Positions 20,280-27,929 of a stretch of DNA of 64,000 nt are shown here, piece by piece. The stretch lies in the NCBI RefSeq assembly GCF_018863195.1, contig NZ_JAHKRT010000002.1, forward strand, positions 248,001 through 312,000, given 5' to 3'. The notes under the pieces are model-generated. The model made no database searches and was not told the origin of the DNA. It saw nothing but the letters and a program-made list of their open reading frames with translations. The stretch comes from Sphingomonas quercus. GTDB lineage: Bacteria; Pseudomonadota; Alphaproteobacteria; Sphingomonadales; Sphingomonadaceae. The position numbers and the translations under genes are program-made. The first letter of the stretch is position 1; every line of letters begins with the position of its first letter.

Positions 20280-20647
20280 TTGCGGTGCCGCACCATCGTG
20301 ATGCCGATCGATTCGCCGCGCTCGGAAATCGCCAGCTTGACGATCTTCACCTCGACGCGCCGCACTCGCGCATCGCCGGAGAACAACGTGTCGCAGATAT
20401 GATCCGCCACCGCCTCGACGAGCGTGAAATGGACGTCGCCCGGCAGCGCGCTGGTCGCGGCGCGCTTGAGGTCGAGATAATTTTTCGATGCCGACAGCGG
20501 GGTGCCCGGCGCGAAATGATCCGGACAGTCGAGATCGACGGCGATCGAGATGCGCAATGGCTGAGGGAGGTGCGTCTCCTCCGAATAGATGCCGGTCAGC
20601 ACCGACATCTCCACGTCCGCAACTTCGAGCCGGAGAAGATCTTCCAT
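20276..20647 (-). CDS. folB: Dihydroneopterin aldolase FolB family
   Basis: A 123-residue protein of the FolB/FolX tunnelling fold. FolB cleaves 7,8-dihydroneopterin to 6-hydroxymethyl-dihydropterin in folate synthesis. The sequence shows LEVADVEMSVLTGIYSEE near the N-terminus (family Gly-x-x-x-E), VDLDCPDHF, the Glu in TLVEAVADHICDTLF, and RRVEVKIVKLAI at the C-terminal catalytic region. It usually carries a KP pair at the end of the latter; here it is VKL, so FolX-type epimerase activity cannot be excluded. I chose the ATG at 20647, as sequence before it is not family-like. It heads the folB-SDR-tsaD-gpsA chain. Confidence 0.85.
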   Translation of the reverse strand: MEDLLRLEVADVEMSVLTGIYSEETHLPQPLRISIAVDLDCPDHFAPGTPLSASKNYLDLKRAATSALPGDVHFTLVEAVADHICDTLFSGDARVRRVEVKIVKLAISERGESIGITMVRHRK

Positions 20648-21284
20648 GGCCTCGCGCCTAGCGCGTCGGCACGCGACAGCGCAAGAATCCGGGCCATTAA
20701 TCTTGCACGCGGCGCCAATCGCACTAGATGCGCGCGCTTCCGAAACGCGAATCAGGACGACGATCATCATCGACACGCTCGACTTCACGCCGCTCGCCGA
20801 CTTCCCCGAAACCGAGGTCGAGGCTTTGCTCGACGCCGCGTTCGGCACGGATCGACGAGGGCGGACAGCCTATCGGCTGCGCGAAGGCGTGTCGGCGATT
20901 CCCGGCCTGTCGTTCGCGGCGGTCGACGATTACGGGCAGCTGGTCGGCTCCTTCCAGAGCTGGCCGGTGGAGCTGGCCGGCGATGACGGGCGGGTGGTGC
21001 CGCTGGTGCTGGTCGGCCCGATCGCCATCCAGCCCGATCGCCAGCAGGGCGGGCTCGGCCGCGCGCTGACCCGGCACGCGCTGGCGGCGATCGACGCCGC
21101 CGGCGTCGAGGCCACGGTGCTGATCGGCGATCCGGAATATTATGGCCGATTCTTCGGCTATTCCGACGCCGTCACCGGCCAGTGGCGCGTGCCCGGCCCG
21201 GTCGAGCAGCGCCGCCTGCTGGCGCGTCTCACCGGCGGCCCGGCGCTGCCCGTCTCGGGACTTTTGCGCCCGCGCTCGCGGTGA
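20646..21284 (+). CDS. GNAT-family N-acetyltransferase (start uncertain)
   Basis: The conserved part runs from IDTLDFTPLADFPETEVEALL and has the acetyl-CoA loop RQQGGLGRALTRHALAAI and the EYYGRFFGYSDA element, so this is a GNAT enzyme of about 170 residues with unknown substrate. The start is a problem. The first in-frame ATG (20646) sits on top of the folB start and adds 39 residues before the domain. A TTG at 20703 is another option. The position expected from the domain and from the ribosome-binding site AGGA is ATC at 20763. DUF1285, Nudix and cca genes follow on the same strand. Confidence 0.8.
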   Translation: MASRLARRHATAQESGPLILHAAPIALDARASETRIRTTIIIDTLDFTPLADFPETEVEALLDAAFGTDRRGRTAYRLREGVSAIPGLSFAAVDDYGQLVGSFQSWPVELAGDDGRVVPLVLVGPIAIQPDRQQGGLGRALTRHALAAIDAAGVEATVLIGDPEYYGRFFGYSDAVTGQWRVPGPVEQRRLLARLTGGPALPVSGLLRPRSR

Positions 21285-21298
21285 CCTAGGGAGGGGGC

Positions 21299-21865
21299 AT
21301 GCCAGGCCCCATGCCCCCACCCGACCTTGCCGGCCTGTCGCTCGCGGAGATCGCGCGGCTCGCCGAGGAGCGGCGCCTGCCGCCGGTCGCCCAGTGGCAG
21401 CCCGCGCATTGCGGGCATAGCGGCATGGCGATCGCCGCGGACGGCACATGGTTTCACGAGGGATCGCCGATCGGCCGGCCGGCGATGGTCCGGCTGTTCT
21501 CGACCATCCTGCGCCGCGAGCCCGAGGGCGGCTATGTGCTGGTGACGCCGGTCGAGAAGCTCGACATCGACGTCGCCGACGCGCCGTTCCTCGCCGTCGA
21601 GCTGAAGAGCGAGGGGGAGGGCGCGGCCCGCCGCCTCGCCTTCCGGCTCAACACCGGCGATCTGGTGGTGGCCGGGCCGGACCACCGCTTGCGCGTCGAG
21701 GAGCGGCAGGACGGCCCCCATCCCTATCTCCATGTTCGCGATCGTCTCGACGCGCTGGTCGCGCGGCCGGTCTATTACGAGCTGGCGGCGCTGGCGCTGG
21801 CCGAGGGCGGCGAGCCACCCGCCCTGTGGAGCGACGGCGCCTGCTTCCCGCTGGTGCCGGCATGA
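21299..21865 (+). CDS. DUF1285 domain protein
   Basis: A 188-residue cytosolic protein of the DUF1285 family. Typical family features are WQPAHCGHSGMAIAADGTWFHEGSPIGRPAMVRLFSTILRRE (split here as PAHCGHSGMAIAADGTWFH and GSPIGRPAMVRLFS) and GYVLVTPVEKLDIDVADAPF. The start is supported by AGGGAGGGGGC directly upstream. The structures known for this family are beta-rich and a regulatory or ligand-binding role has been suggested, but no reaction is known. It overlaps the CoA pyrophosphatase gene by ATGA, an arrangement conserved in many alphaproteobacteria. Confidence 0.88.
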   Translation: MPGPMPPPDLAGLSLAEIARLAEERRLPPVAQWQPAHCGHSGMAIAADGTWFHEGSPIGRPAMVRLFSTILRREPEGGYVLVTPVEKLDIDVADAPFLAVELKSEGEGAARRLAFRLNTGDLVVAGPDHRLRVEERQDGPHPYLHVRDRLDALVARPVYYELAALALAEGGEPPALWSDGACFPLVPA

Positions 21866-22449
21866 CCTTGCGCGAGCGGATCGCAGAGGCGCTGGCCGCC
21901 GACGCGCCCGGGTTGCTGCCGGGCGATCTTTTTGACGACGAGCATGACGGCATCGCCGCGACGCCGGCAGCGGTGCTGGTCCCGGTGGTCGACCGGCCGG
22001 CGCCGACGCTGATCCTCACCCGTCGCACCGAGACGTTGCGCCGCCATCCCGGGCAGGTCGCCTTTCCCGGCGGACGGCTCGATCCCGGCGACAGCGGGCC
22101 GGTGGACGCTGCCCTGCGCGAGGCAGAGGAGGAGATCGGCCTGCCGCGGCGGCTGGTCGACGTCATCGGGACGGCGGACGCCTATCGCACCGTCACCGGT
22201 TTCTCGGTGACGCCGGTAGTCGGCATCGTCCCGCCGGACCTGCCGCTGGTGCCGCACGACGCCGAGGTGGCAGCGGTGTTCGAGGTGCCGCTCGATTTCG
22301 TGCTCGACATCGCCAATCAGGTGGAGCGCGCCGGGGAGTTTCGCGGGCGGGAGCGGCGCTATTACGAGATCATGTGGGGCGATTGGCGGATCTGGGGGGC
22401 GACGGCGGCGATGATCGTCAATCTCGGGCGCAGGCTCGGTCATGGCTGA
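21862..22449 (+). CDS. CoA pyrophosphatase-type Nudix hydrolase
   Basis: A 195-residue Nudix enzyme; the coding start is the ATG overlapping the DUF1285 stop (ATGA). The NuCoA region is LILTRRTETLRRHPGQVAFPGG, and the Nudix box is GGRLDPGD with ALREAEEEIGL, so catalytic Glu residues are present. Members cleave CoA and acyl-CoA to 3',5'-ADP and phosphopantetheine. The C-terminus YYEIMWGDWRIWGATAAMI is also typical of the CoA-cleaving branch. It overlaps the cca start by eight bases. Confidence 0.92.
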   Translation: MTLRERIAEALAADAPGLLPGDLFDDEHDGIAATPAAVLVPVVDRPAPTLILTRRTETLRRHPGQVAFPGGRLDPGDSGPVDAALREAEEEIGLPRRLVDVIGTADAYRTVTGFSVTPVVGIVPPDLPLVPHDAEVAAVFEVPLDFVLDIANQVERAGEFRGRERRYYEIMWGDWRIWGATAAMIVNLGRRLGHG

Positions 22450-23641
22450 GTGGCGGGAACGGGATGGGCTCGATCGCCTGCTCGACGCGCTCGATGCCGG
22501 GCGCGACGTCACGCGCTTCGTCGGCGGGGTGGTGCGCGACACCTTGCTCGGCCTGCCCGTCACCGACATCGATCTCGCCACCCAGCTGCCGCCCGCGGAG
22601 GTGGAGCGGCGCATCGCCGCGGCCGGCCTCAAGCCGGTGCCGACCGGCATCGCCCATGGCACGGTGACGGCGGTGCTGCCGGGCGGGCCGGTGGAGGTGA
22701 CGACGCTTCGCCGCGACCTCACCACCGACGGGCGGCGCGCGACCATCGCCTTTACCGATGATTGGCGGGAGGATGCCGCGCGGCGCGATTTCACGATCAA
22801 CGCCCTGTCGGCGGGGGCGGGGTTCGCGCGCGGGGCGGACGTTTCCGTTCATGATCATTTCGGCGGGCTCGGCGATCTGGCGGCGCGGCGGGTGCGCTTC
22901 ATCGGTGACCCGCTGGCGCGCATCGCCGAGGATCATCTGCGCATCCTGCGCTTCTTCCGCTTCCATGCCCGCTTCGGCGGCGAGCCCGATGCGGCCGCGC
23001 TCGAAGCATGCACGTTGCGCGCCAACGACCTGATGGCGTTGTCTCGCGAGCGCATCGCGGACGAGACGCTGAAACTGCTCGGCCTTCCCGATCCAACGCC
23101 GACGGTGGCGCTGATGCAGGGGCGCGGCATCTGGGCGCCGGTGCTGCCCGAGATCGGGCCCGAAGGCGTGGCGCGGCTCACCCGGCTGGCGGCGCGCGAA
23201 CGGGCGCTGGGGGTGGCGGCAGCTGCCCTGCGCCGGCTGGCGGCGCTGTTGCCGCCCGATCCGGCGGTGGCGGCGGAGGTGGCCGGGCGGCTGCGCCTGT
23301 CGCGGGCCCAGCGCGATCGGCTGGTGACAGCGGCAACCGTGGCCGAGCCGATGACGCCGGATGCGCTCGCCTATCGCCGCGGACTGGAGGGGGCGATCGA
23401 CCGGTTGCTTCTCGACGAGGGCGGTGCCGCGGATCTTGCCCGGCTCGCCGGCTGGCAGCGCCCGCGCCTGCCGGTCAGCGGCGGCGACCTCATCGCGCTC
23501 GGCCTGCGCGCCGGCCCGGTGGTGGCGACGGCGCTGCAGGCGGTGGAGCGGCGCTGGATCGCCGAGGGCTTTCCCGATGCGGCTCGCGTGCGGGTGCTGG
23601 CGGCAGAGGAGGCGGGGCGGCTTTTGTCCGACGCCTCCTGA
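22442..23641 (+). CDS. cca: CCA tRNA nucleotidyltransferase (class II, alphaproteobacterial type)
   Basis: A 399-residue enzyme that builds or repairs the 3' CCA end of tRNA, or acts as poly(A) polymerase. The head domain has RFVGGVVRDTLLGLPVTDIDLAT with the DxD catalytic pair, followed by VEVTTLRRDLTTDGRRATIAFTDDWREDAARRDFTINALS (RRDFTINAL is the family hallmark) and DLAARRVRFIGDPLARIAEDHLRILRFFRFHARFG. The C-terminal helical tail is variable as expected. Most alphaproteobacteria have only one such enzyme, so CCA addition is the likely role. Confidence 0.94.
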   Translation: MAEWRERDGLDRLLDALDAGRDVTRFVGGVVRDTLLGLPVTDIDLATQLPPAEVERRIAAAGLKPVPTGIAHGTVTAVLPGGPVEVTTLRRDLTTDGRRATIAFTDDWREDAARRDFTINALSAGAGFARGADVSVHDHFGGLGDLAARRVRFIGDPLARIAEDHLRILRFFRFHARFGGEPDAAALEACTLRANDLMALSRERIADETLKLLGLPDPTPTVALMQGRGIWAPVLPEIGPEGVARLTRLAARERALGVAAAALRRLAALLPPDPAVAAEVAGRLRLSRAQRDRLVTAATVAEPMTPDALAYRRGLEGAIDRLLLDEGGAADLARLAGWQRPRLPVSGGDLIALGLRAGPVVATALQAVERRWIAEGFPDAARVRVLAAEEAGRLLSDAS

Positions 23642-23644
23642 AAC

Positions 23645-23673
23645 CGCGACCGGGCGGACAGGGCGGGGTCGCG
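23645..23673. terminator. Possible hairpin between cca and the GGDEF-EAL gene
   Basis: CGCGACC (23645-23651) pairs with GGTCGCG (23667-23673) in the 60-bp gap between two convergent genes. No T-run follows; the loop is G-rich. It may stop or pause transcription from either side, but evidence is structural only. Confidence 0.35.
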
Positions 23674-23701
23674 AAGAGCCCGTCCGGCGTCTGGCGCGCG
23701 C

Positions 23702-25468
23702 TCAGCCGTTGAAGGCGCGGAAGCAGGCCATCGCCTCGTCGGCCGACATCGGCCTGCCGAAATAATAGCCCTGGCCGTGGCTGCAGCCGAGCGCCGAGAG
23801 GGTGTGGGCGAGCTCCACCGCCTCGATGCCCTCGGCAGTGGTGCGCATGCCCAGCGCATTGGCGAGGCCGAGCACGGCGCGCACGATCGCCACCTTGTCG
23901 CGATCGGTGAGCATGCCGGTGATGAAGCTGCGGTCGATCTTGAGCACGTCGATCGGCAGCTTTTGCAGATAGGCGAGGTTGGAGTGGCCGGTGCCGAAAT
24001 CGTCCATGGCGATGGCGCAATCGAGCGCCTTCAGCTGGCCGAGCACGCGCGCCGCGCGCTCCGGGTCGTGGACGATGGCGCTTTCCGTCAGCTCCACCAC
24101 CAGCCGCCGCCCGGCGACGCCATGGCGGGCGAGCGTCTCGGCGACCATCGTCGGGACATCGTCGCGGGTGAGCTGGATCGCCGACAGATTGACCGCCATA
24201 GAGAGCGGCAGCGCGGAGCCGGCCGCTTCGTCCCATTCGGCGAGCTGGCGGACCGCCGTCTCCATCGCCCAGCGGCCGAGCGGCACGATCAGGCCGCTTT
24301 CCTCGGCGACGGGGATGAACTCGGCCGGGCTGATCATCCCTTCTTCGGGATGGGACCAGCGGGCCAGCGCCTCGAAGCCGGTGACGCGGTTCGAAGCGAG
24401 ATCGACGAGCGGCTGATAGGCCAGCTCCAGCCGGGCATTCTCCAGCGCGCGGCGCAGCTCCGTCTCGATCGAGAAGCGGCGGCGCACGGCGGTCGCCTCG
24501 CCGGACTGATAGATTTCGACGCTGCCGGTGGACTTGGCGCGCTTGCAGGCAAACTGGGCGTTGCGCACCACATCCTCGGCGAAGCCGGCGCCCTCGCGGG
24601 TCATCGCGCAGCCGACCGCGCAATCGATGCGGATTTCGAGATCGGACAGGCGGAACGGCGTGGACAAGGTGGTGACGATGCGTCGGGCGGCCTCGCGCGC
24701 CTCCTCGACGCTGGCATTGATGCGCATGAGGATGCCGAACTCGTCGCCGCCGATGCGCGCCAGCACGTCGCCGGCGCGCAGCGTGAACAGCAGGCGGCGC
24801 GCGACGGTGATGATCAGCTCATCGCCGGCCATCGAGCCCATACACTCGTTAACCCGGCTGAAGCGGGCGAGATCGACGACCAGAACGGCGTGGTGGGACG
24901 TCGCGCCGCCGGCGCGATCGCACGCGGCCGCTTCCTCCAGCGCCTCGTCGAAGGCGACGCGATTGGGCAGGCCGGTGAGGCTGTCATGCAGCATCTCGGC
25001 ACGCAGCGAACGCTCCGACTCGACCTCGGCGGTGCGATCGACCAGCGACACCATGCACCGCCACGGCATGCCCGGCAGCGGCTCCAGCGTGGCGAGGCGA
25101 ACGATGAAATGGCGGGCGCTGGCGGTGCTGTCGGTCGTCCAGTTGAACTGGATCGCCGCCTGATCGCCGTCGAGGAAGTCGGCGAAGGCATTGTCGAACG
25201 GGGCGCGATGCAACAGCTTGCCCGGCTTGCCGGTGAGCGCCTCGATGCGATCGAAGGCGGCGTTGGCGGCGACGACGCGCAGCCGGCCGAGATCATCCTG
25301 CACGACGACGGCGGCGGCGATGGGCAGCGCGTCCAGATAGGTCTGGCGGGCGCGCAGCACGATCTCCATGCCCGGCTGGACCGGCTCGGGCTGGCGGGCC
25401 GCGGGCGCGCCGAGGATGGCGCCCGCCGACACGCGCTCGGTTTTCCGTCTCGCCGACACCCTCTGCAT
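23702..25468 (-). CDS. PAS-GGDEF-EAL protein, cyclic-di-GMP turnover
   Basis: A 588-residue protein without a signal peptide or membrane segment. A PAS-like sensor region covers about residues 35-150. The GGDEF domain begins at HDSLTGLPNRVAFD and holds RIGGDEFGIL intact. The EAL domain has FEALARWSHP (the usual EAL being an EAL motif here), MAVNLSAIQL, VVELTESAI, DDFGTGHSNLAYLQ, LKIDRSFI, AEGIE and HGQGYYFGRPM, so the phosphodiesterase residues all look present. It could therefore make or break c-di-GMP; in such dual proteins one activity often dominates. It follows parC by 68 bases on the same strand. Confidence 0.93.
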   Translation of the reverse strand: MQRVSARRKTERVSAGAILGAPAARQPEPVQPGMEIVLRARQTYLDALPIAAAVVVQDDLGRLRVVAANAAFDRIEALTGKPGKLLHRAPFDNAFADFLDGDQAAIQFNWTTDSTASARHFIVRLATLEPLPGMPWRCMVSLVDRTAEVESERSLRAEMLHDSLTGLPNRVAFDEALEEAAACDRAGGATSHHAVLVVDLARFSRVNECMGSMAGDELIITVARRLLFTLRAGDVLARIGGDEFGILMRINASVEEAREAARRIVTTLSTPFRLSDLEIRIDCAVGCAMTREGAGFAEDVVRNAQFACKRAKSTGSVEIYQSGEATAVRRRFSIETELRRALENARLELAYQPLVDLASNRVTGFEALARWSHPEEGMISPAEFIPVAEESGLIVPLGRWAMETAVRQLAEWDEAAGSALPLSMAVNLSAIQLTRDDVPTMVAETLARHGVAGRRLVVELTESAIVHDPERAARVLGQLKALDCAIAMDDFGTGHSNLAYLQKLPIDVLKIDRSFITGMLTDRDKVAIVRAVLGLANALGMRTTAEGIEAVELAHTLSALGCSHGQGYYFGRPMSADEAMACFRAFNG

Positions 25469-25536
25469 GCTGCCCGGATTAAGCGGGGAGGGTTAATTCT
25501 TTGCTTGCCCGGAGCCGGATTCGCGGTGAACGGGCC

Positions 25537-27783
25537 CTAGGCGAAGCGGTTGTCGCGGGGGAAGCCCACCGGCGGCATGCGCCCGCCGGCGCCCCGCGCG
25601 GTGCGCCACTGGCTGAGGTCGGTCTCGGTGCGCATGCGGCCGCTCTCGCCGCCCATCGGCCAGCTCAACCCCTCCTCGAAGCGGAAGGCGACGGCGTCGG
25701 AAAGCCCGCCATCGCGATAGCGCTGGAGCTGCACACCGGCGCCGCGCGTCATCTCGGGCAGTTCGTCGAGCGGGAAGACGACGAGCTTCCGGTTGTCGCC
25801 GATCGCCGCCAGATAATCGGCATTGGCCGGGATCGGCCGCACCACCTGCAGCCGGGCGCCGGGCCGGAGATTGACCACCTGCCGCCCTTTCCGCGTCTCG
25901 GCGACCAGTTCGGCGGAGCGGGCGACGAAGCCGCGCCCGTCCGATCCGGCGAGCAGCAGCCGCTCGGCGCGCGATACCGGCATCAGGGCGACGATCGGCT
26001 GCTCGCCCTCGATCTCGACCATCAGCCGCACCGGGTCTCCGAAGCCGCGCCCGCCGGGCAGCTTGTCGGCGGCCAGCGTGTAGAAGCGGCCATTGGCGGT
26101 GGCGAGCAGCAGCTTGTCGGTCGTCTGGGCGTGGAAGGCGAACAGCGGGCCGTCGCCTTCCTTGAACTTCAGCGTGTCCGCGGCGCCGAGCTCGCGATGG
26201 CCGCTCATCGCCCGGATCCAGCCGCGCTGGGAGAGGATCACGGTGATCGGCTCGCGCTCGATCATCGCCTCGAGCGGGATGTCGCGCGCCGGCCCGGCCT
26301 CCTCGACGAGGGTCCGCCTGCGGCCGAGTTCGGTGTCGGGGCCGTAGCGGGCGCGCAGCGCGGCGAGATCCTTCTTCAGCCGGGTGCGCTGCCTGGCCGG
26401 GCTTTCGATGAGGGCGGCGAGCCCCTCGCGCTCCCTGGCGAGCTTGGCGCGCTCGTTCTTGATCTCCATCTCCTCCAGCCGGCGCAGCGAGCGCAGCCGC
26501 ATGTTGAGGATCGCCTCGGCCTGCCGCTCGGTGAGGCCGAACTCGGCCATCAGCACCGGGCGCGGCTCGTCCTCGGTGCGGATGATCTCGATCACGCGGT
26601 CGAGATTGAGATAGGCGATGAGATAGCCGTCGAGCAGCTCGCTGCGGTCGTCGATCTTCTGCAGCCGGTGCTGCGAGCGGCGGACCAGCACTTCGATCTG
26701 GTGTTCCAGCCACGCCAGCAGCGCCTCGCGCAGGCTCATCACCCTTGGCGTGCGATCCTTGTCGAGCACGTTGAGGTTGAGGGGCACGCGGATTTCGAGG
26801 TCGGTGAGGCGGAACAGGCTGTCGATCAGCATCTGCGGATCGACGGTGCGGGCGCGCGGCTCGAGCACGATGCGGATGTGCTCGTCGCTCTCGTCGCGGA
26901 TGTCGGCGAGGATCGGCAGCTTGCGGTCGGAGACCAGGCTGGCGATCTGCTCGATCAGCTTGCCCTTGGCGACCCCGAACGGGATTTCGGTGATGACGAT
27001 GGCCCATTCGCCGCGGGCGAGCTTCTCGACCTCGTGGCGCGCGCGCACCCGGAAGGCGCCACGCCCGGTGGCATAGGCATCCGCGATCGACGTCGCGGAA
27101 TCGGCGAGGATGCCGCCGGTCGGGAAATCCGGCCCCGCGACATATTGGCTGGGATCGGCGGCGGCGTCGTCGATCAATGCCGAGGCCGCGTCGATCAGCT
27201 CGGCGAGATTGTGCGGCGGGATCGACGTGGCCATGCCGACGGCGATGCCGGCGGCGCCGTTGGCAAGGAGGTTGGGAAACAGGCCGGGGAAAACTTCCGG
27301 CTCTTCCTCCTCGCCATTATAGGTCGGGCGGAAATCGACGGTGCCTTCGTCGAGGCCGGCCATCAGTTCGCCGGCCGCCGCCGTCAGCCGCGCCTCCGTG
27401 TACCGCATCGCGGCCGCGTTATCGCCGTCGACATTGCCGAAATTACCCTGCCCGTCGACCAGCGGGTAGCGCAGCGAGAAGGTCTGGGCGAGGCGGACCA
27501 TCGCGTCGTAGACGGACTGGTCGCCGTGCGGGTGATATTTGCCGATGACGTCGCCGACGACGCGGGCGCATTTCTTGTAGCCGGCCGTCGGGTCCAGCCT
27601 GAGCAGGCGCATCGCCCAGAGCAGCCGGCGATGCACGGGCTTCAGCCCGTCGCGGACATCGGGCAGCGAGCGGGCGGTGATCGTGGAGAGCGCATAGACC
27701 AGGTAGCGGCTGGACAGCGCGTCGTCGAACGGCGCCTCGACGACCTGATCGAACGGATCGGTGGATGCGGCTGGATCGGACAT
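25537..27783 (-). CDS. parC: DNA topoisomerase IV subunit A
   Basis: A 748-residue type IIA topoisomerase subunit that decatenates daughter chromosomes. The winged-helix core shows [51 protein letters not shown] and the active-site Tyr in [11 protein letters not shown]. The C-terminal half has beta-pinwheel repeats ([44 protein letters not shown]). It is ParC rather than GyrA by the lack of a GyrA-box and by its compact C-terminal domain. The position equivalent to Ser80 of E. coli ParC is Gln. ParE is not in the window. The gene diverges from the hybrid histidine kinase. Confidence 0.95.
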   Translation of the reverse strand: MSDPAASTDPFDQVVEAPFDDALSSRYLVYALSTITARSLPDVRDGLKPVHRRLLWAMRLLRLDPTAGYKKCARVVGDVIGKYHPHGDQSVYDAMVRLAQTFSLRYPLVDGQGNFGNVDGDNAAAMRYTEARLTAAAGELMAGLDEGTVDFRPTYNGEEEEPEVFPGLFPNLLANGAAGIAVGMATSIPPHNLAELIDAASALIDDAAADPSQYVAGPDFPTGGILADSATSIADAYATGRGAFRVRARHEVEKLARGEWAIVITEIPFGVAKGKLIEQIASLVSDRKLPILADIRDESDEHIRIVLEPRARTVDPQMLIDSLFRLTDLEIRVPLNLNVLDKDRTPRVMSLREALLAWLEHQIEVLVRRSQHRLQKIDDRSELLDGYLIAYLNLDRVIEIIRTEDEPRPVLMAEFGLTERQAEAILNMRLRSLRRLEEMEIKNERAKLAREREGLAALIESPARQRTRLKKDLAALRARYGPDTELGRRRTLVEEAGPARDIPLEAMIEREPITVILSQRGWIRAMSGHRELGAADTLKFKEGDGPLFAFHAQTTDKLLLATANGRFYTLAADKLPGGRGFGDPVRLMVEIEGEQPIVALMPVSRAERLLLAGSDGRGFVARSAELVAETRKGRQVVNLRPGARLQVVRPIPANADYLAAIGDNRKLVVFPLDELPEMTRGAGVQLQRYRDGGLSDAVAFRFEEGLSWPMGGESGRMRTETDLSQWRTARGAGGRMPPVGFPRDNRFA

Positions 27784-27835
27784 GGCACGCGAGTAGAGCG
27801 GATTTCGCGTCTGAGGAACCGCTGTTGATTCAAGA

Positions 27836-27863
27836 GGCCCCGATTTTTGCGGGTTTCGGGGCC
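27836..27863. other. Hairpin in the parC / hybrid kinase intergenic region
   Basis: GGCCCCGA and TCGGGGCC form a perfect 8-bp stem with a 12-base T/G-rich loop in the 146-bp space between divergent parC and the kinase gene. It lies in the likely leader of the kinase mRNA and might be an attenuator or protein site. No known regulator motif is recognised. Confidence 0.45.
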
Positions 27864-27929
27864 ACAGGGGCGAGCGAAGGATGTGGATCGGACGCGAAAG
27901 CCTTTGCTCGCCTCCGAAATGATCCTAAA

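Noticed and set aside
24380..24400. GGTTCGAA resembling a tRNA T-arm
   Set aside because: It lies inside the EAL-coding region and no cloverleaf can be drawn around it; no tRNA was found in the window.
27400..27560. Quinolone-resistance change in ParC (Gln at the position of E. coli Ser80)
   Set aside because: HPHGDQ is, as I recall, common in alphaproteobacterial ParC, so it should not be read as an acquired mutation.
25501..27828. A 775-codon plus-strand frame opposite parC
   Set aside because: parC on the other strand has full family motifs; the plus-strand product is His/Gln/Arg-rich with no domain.
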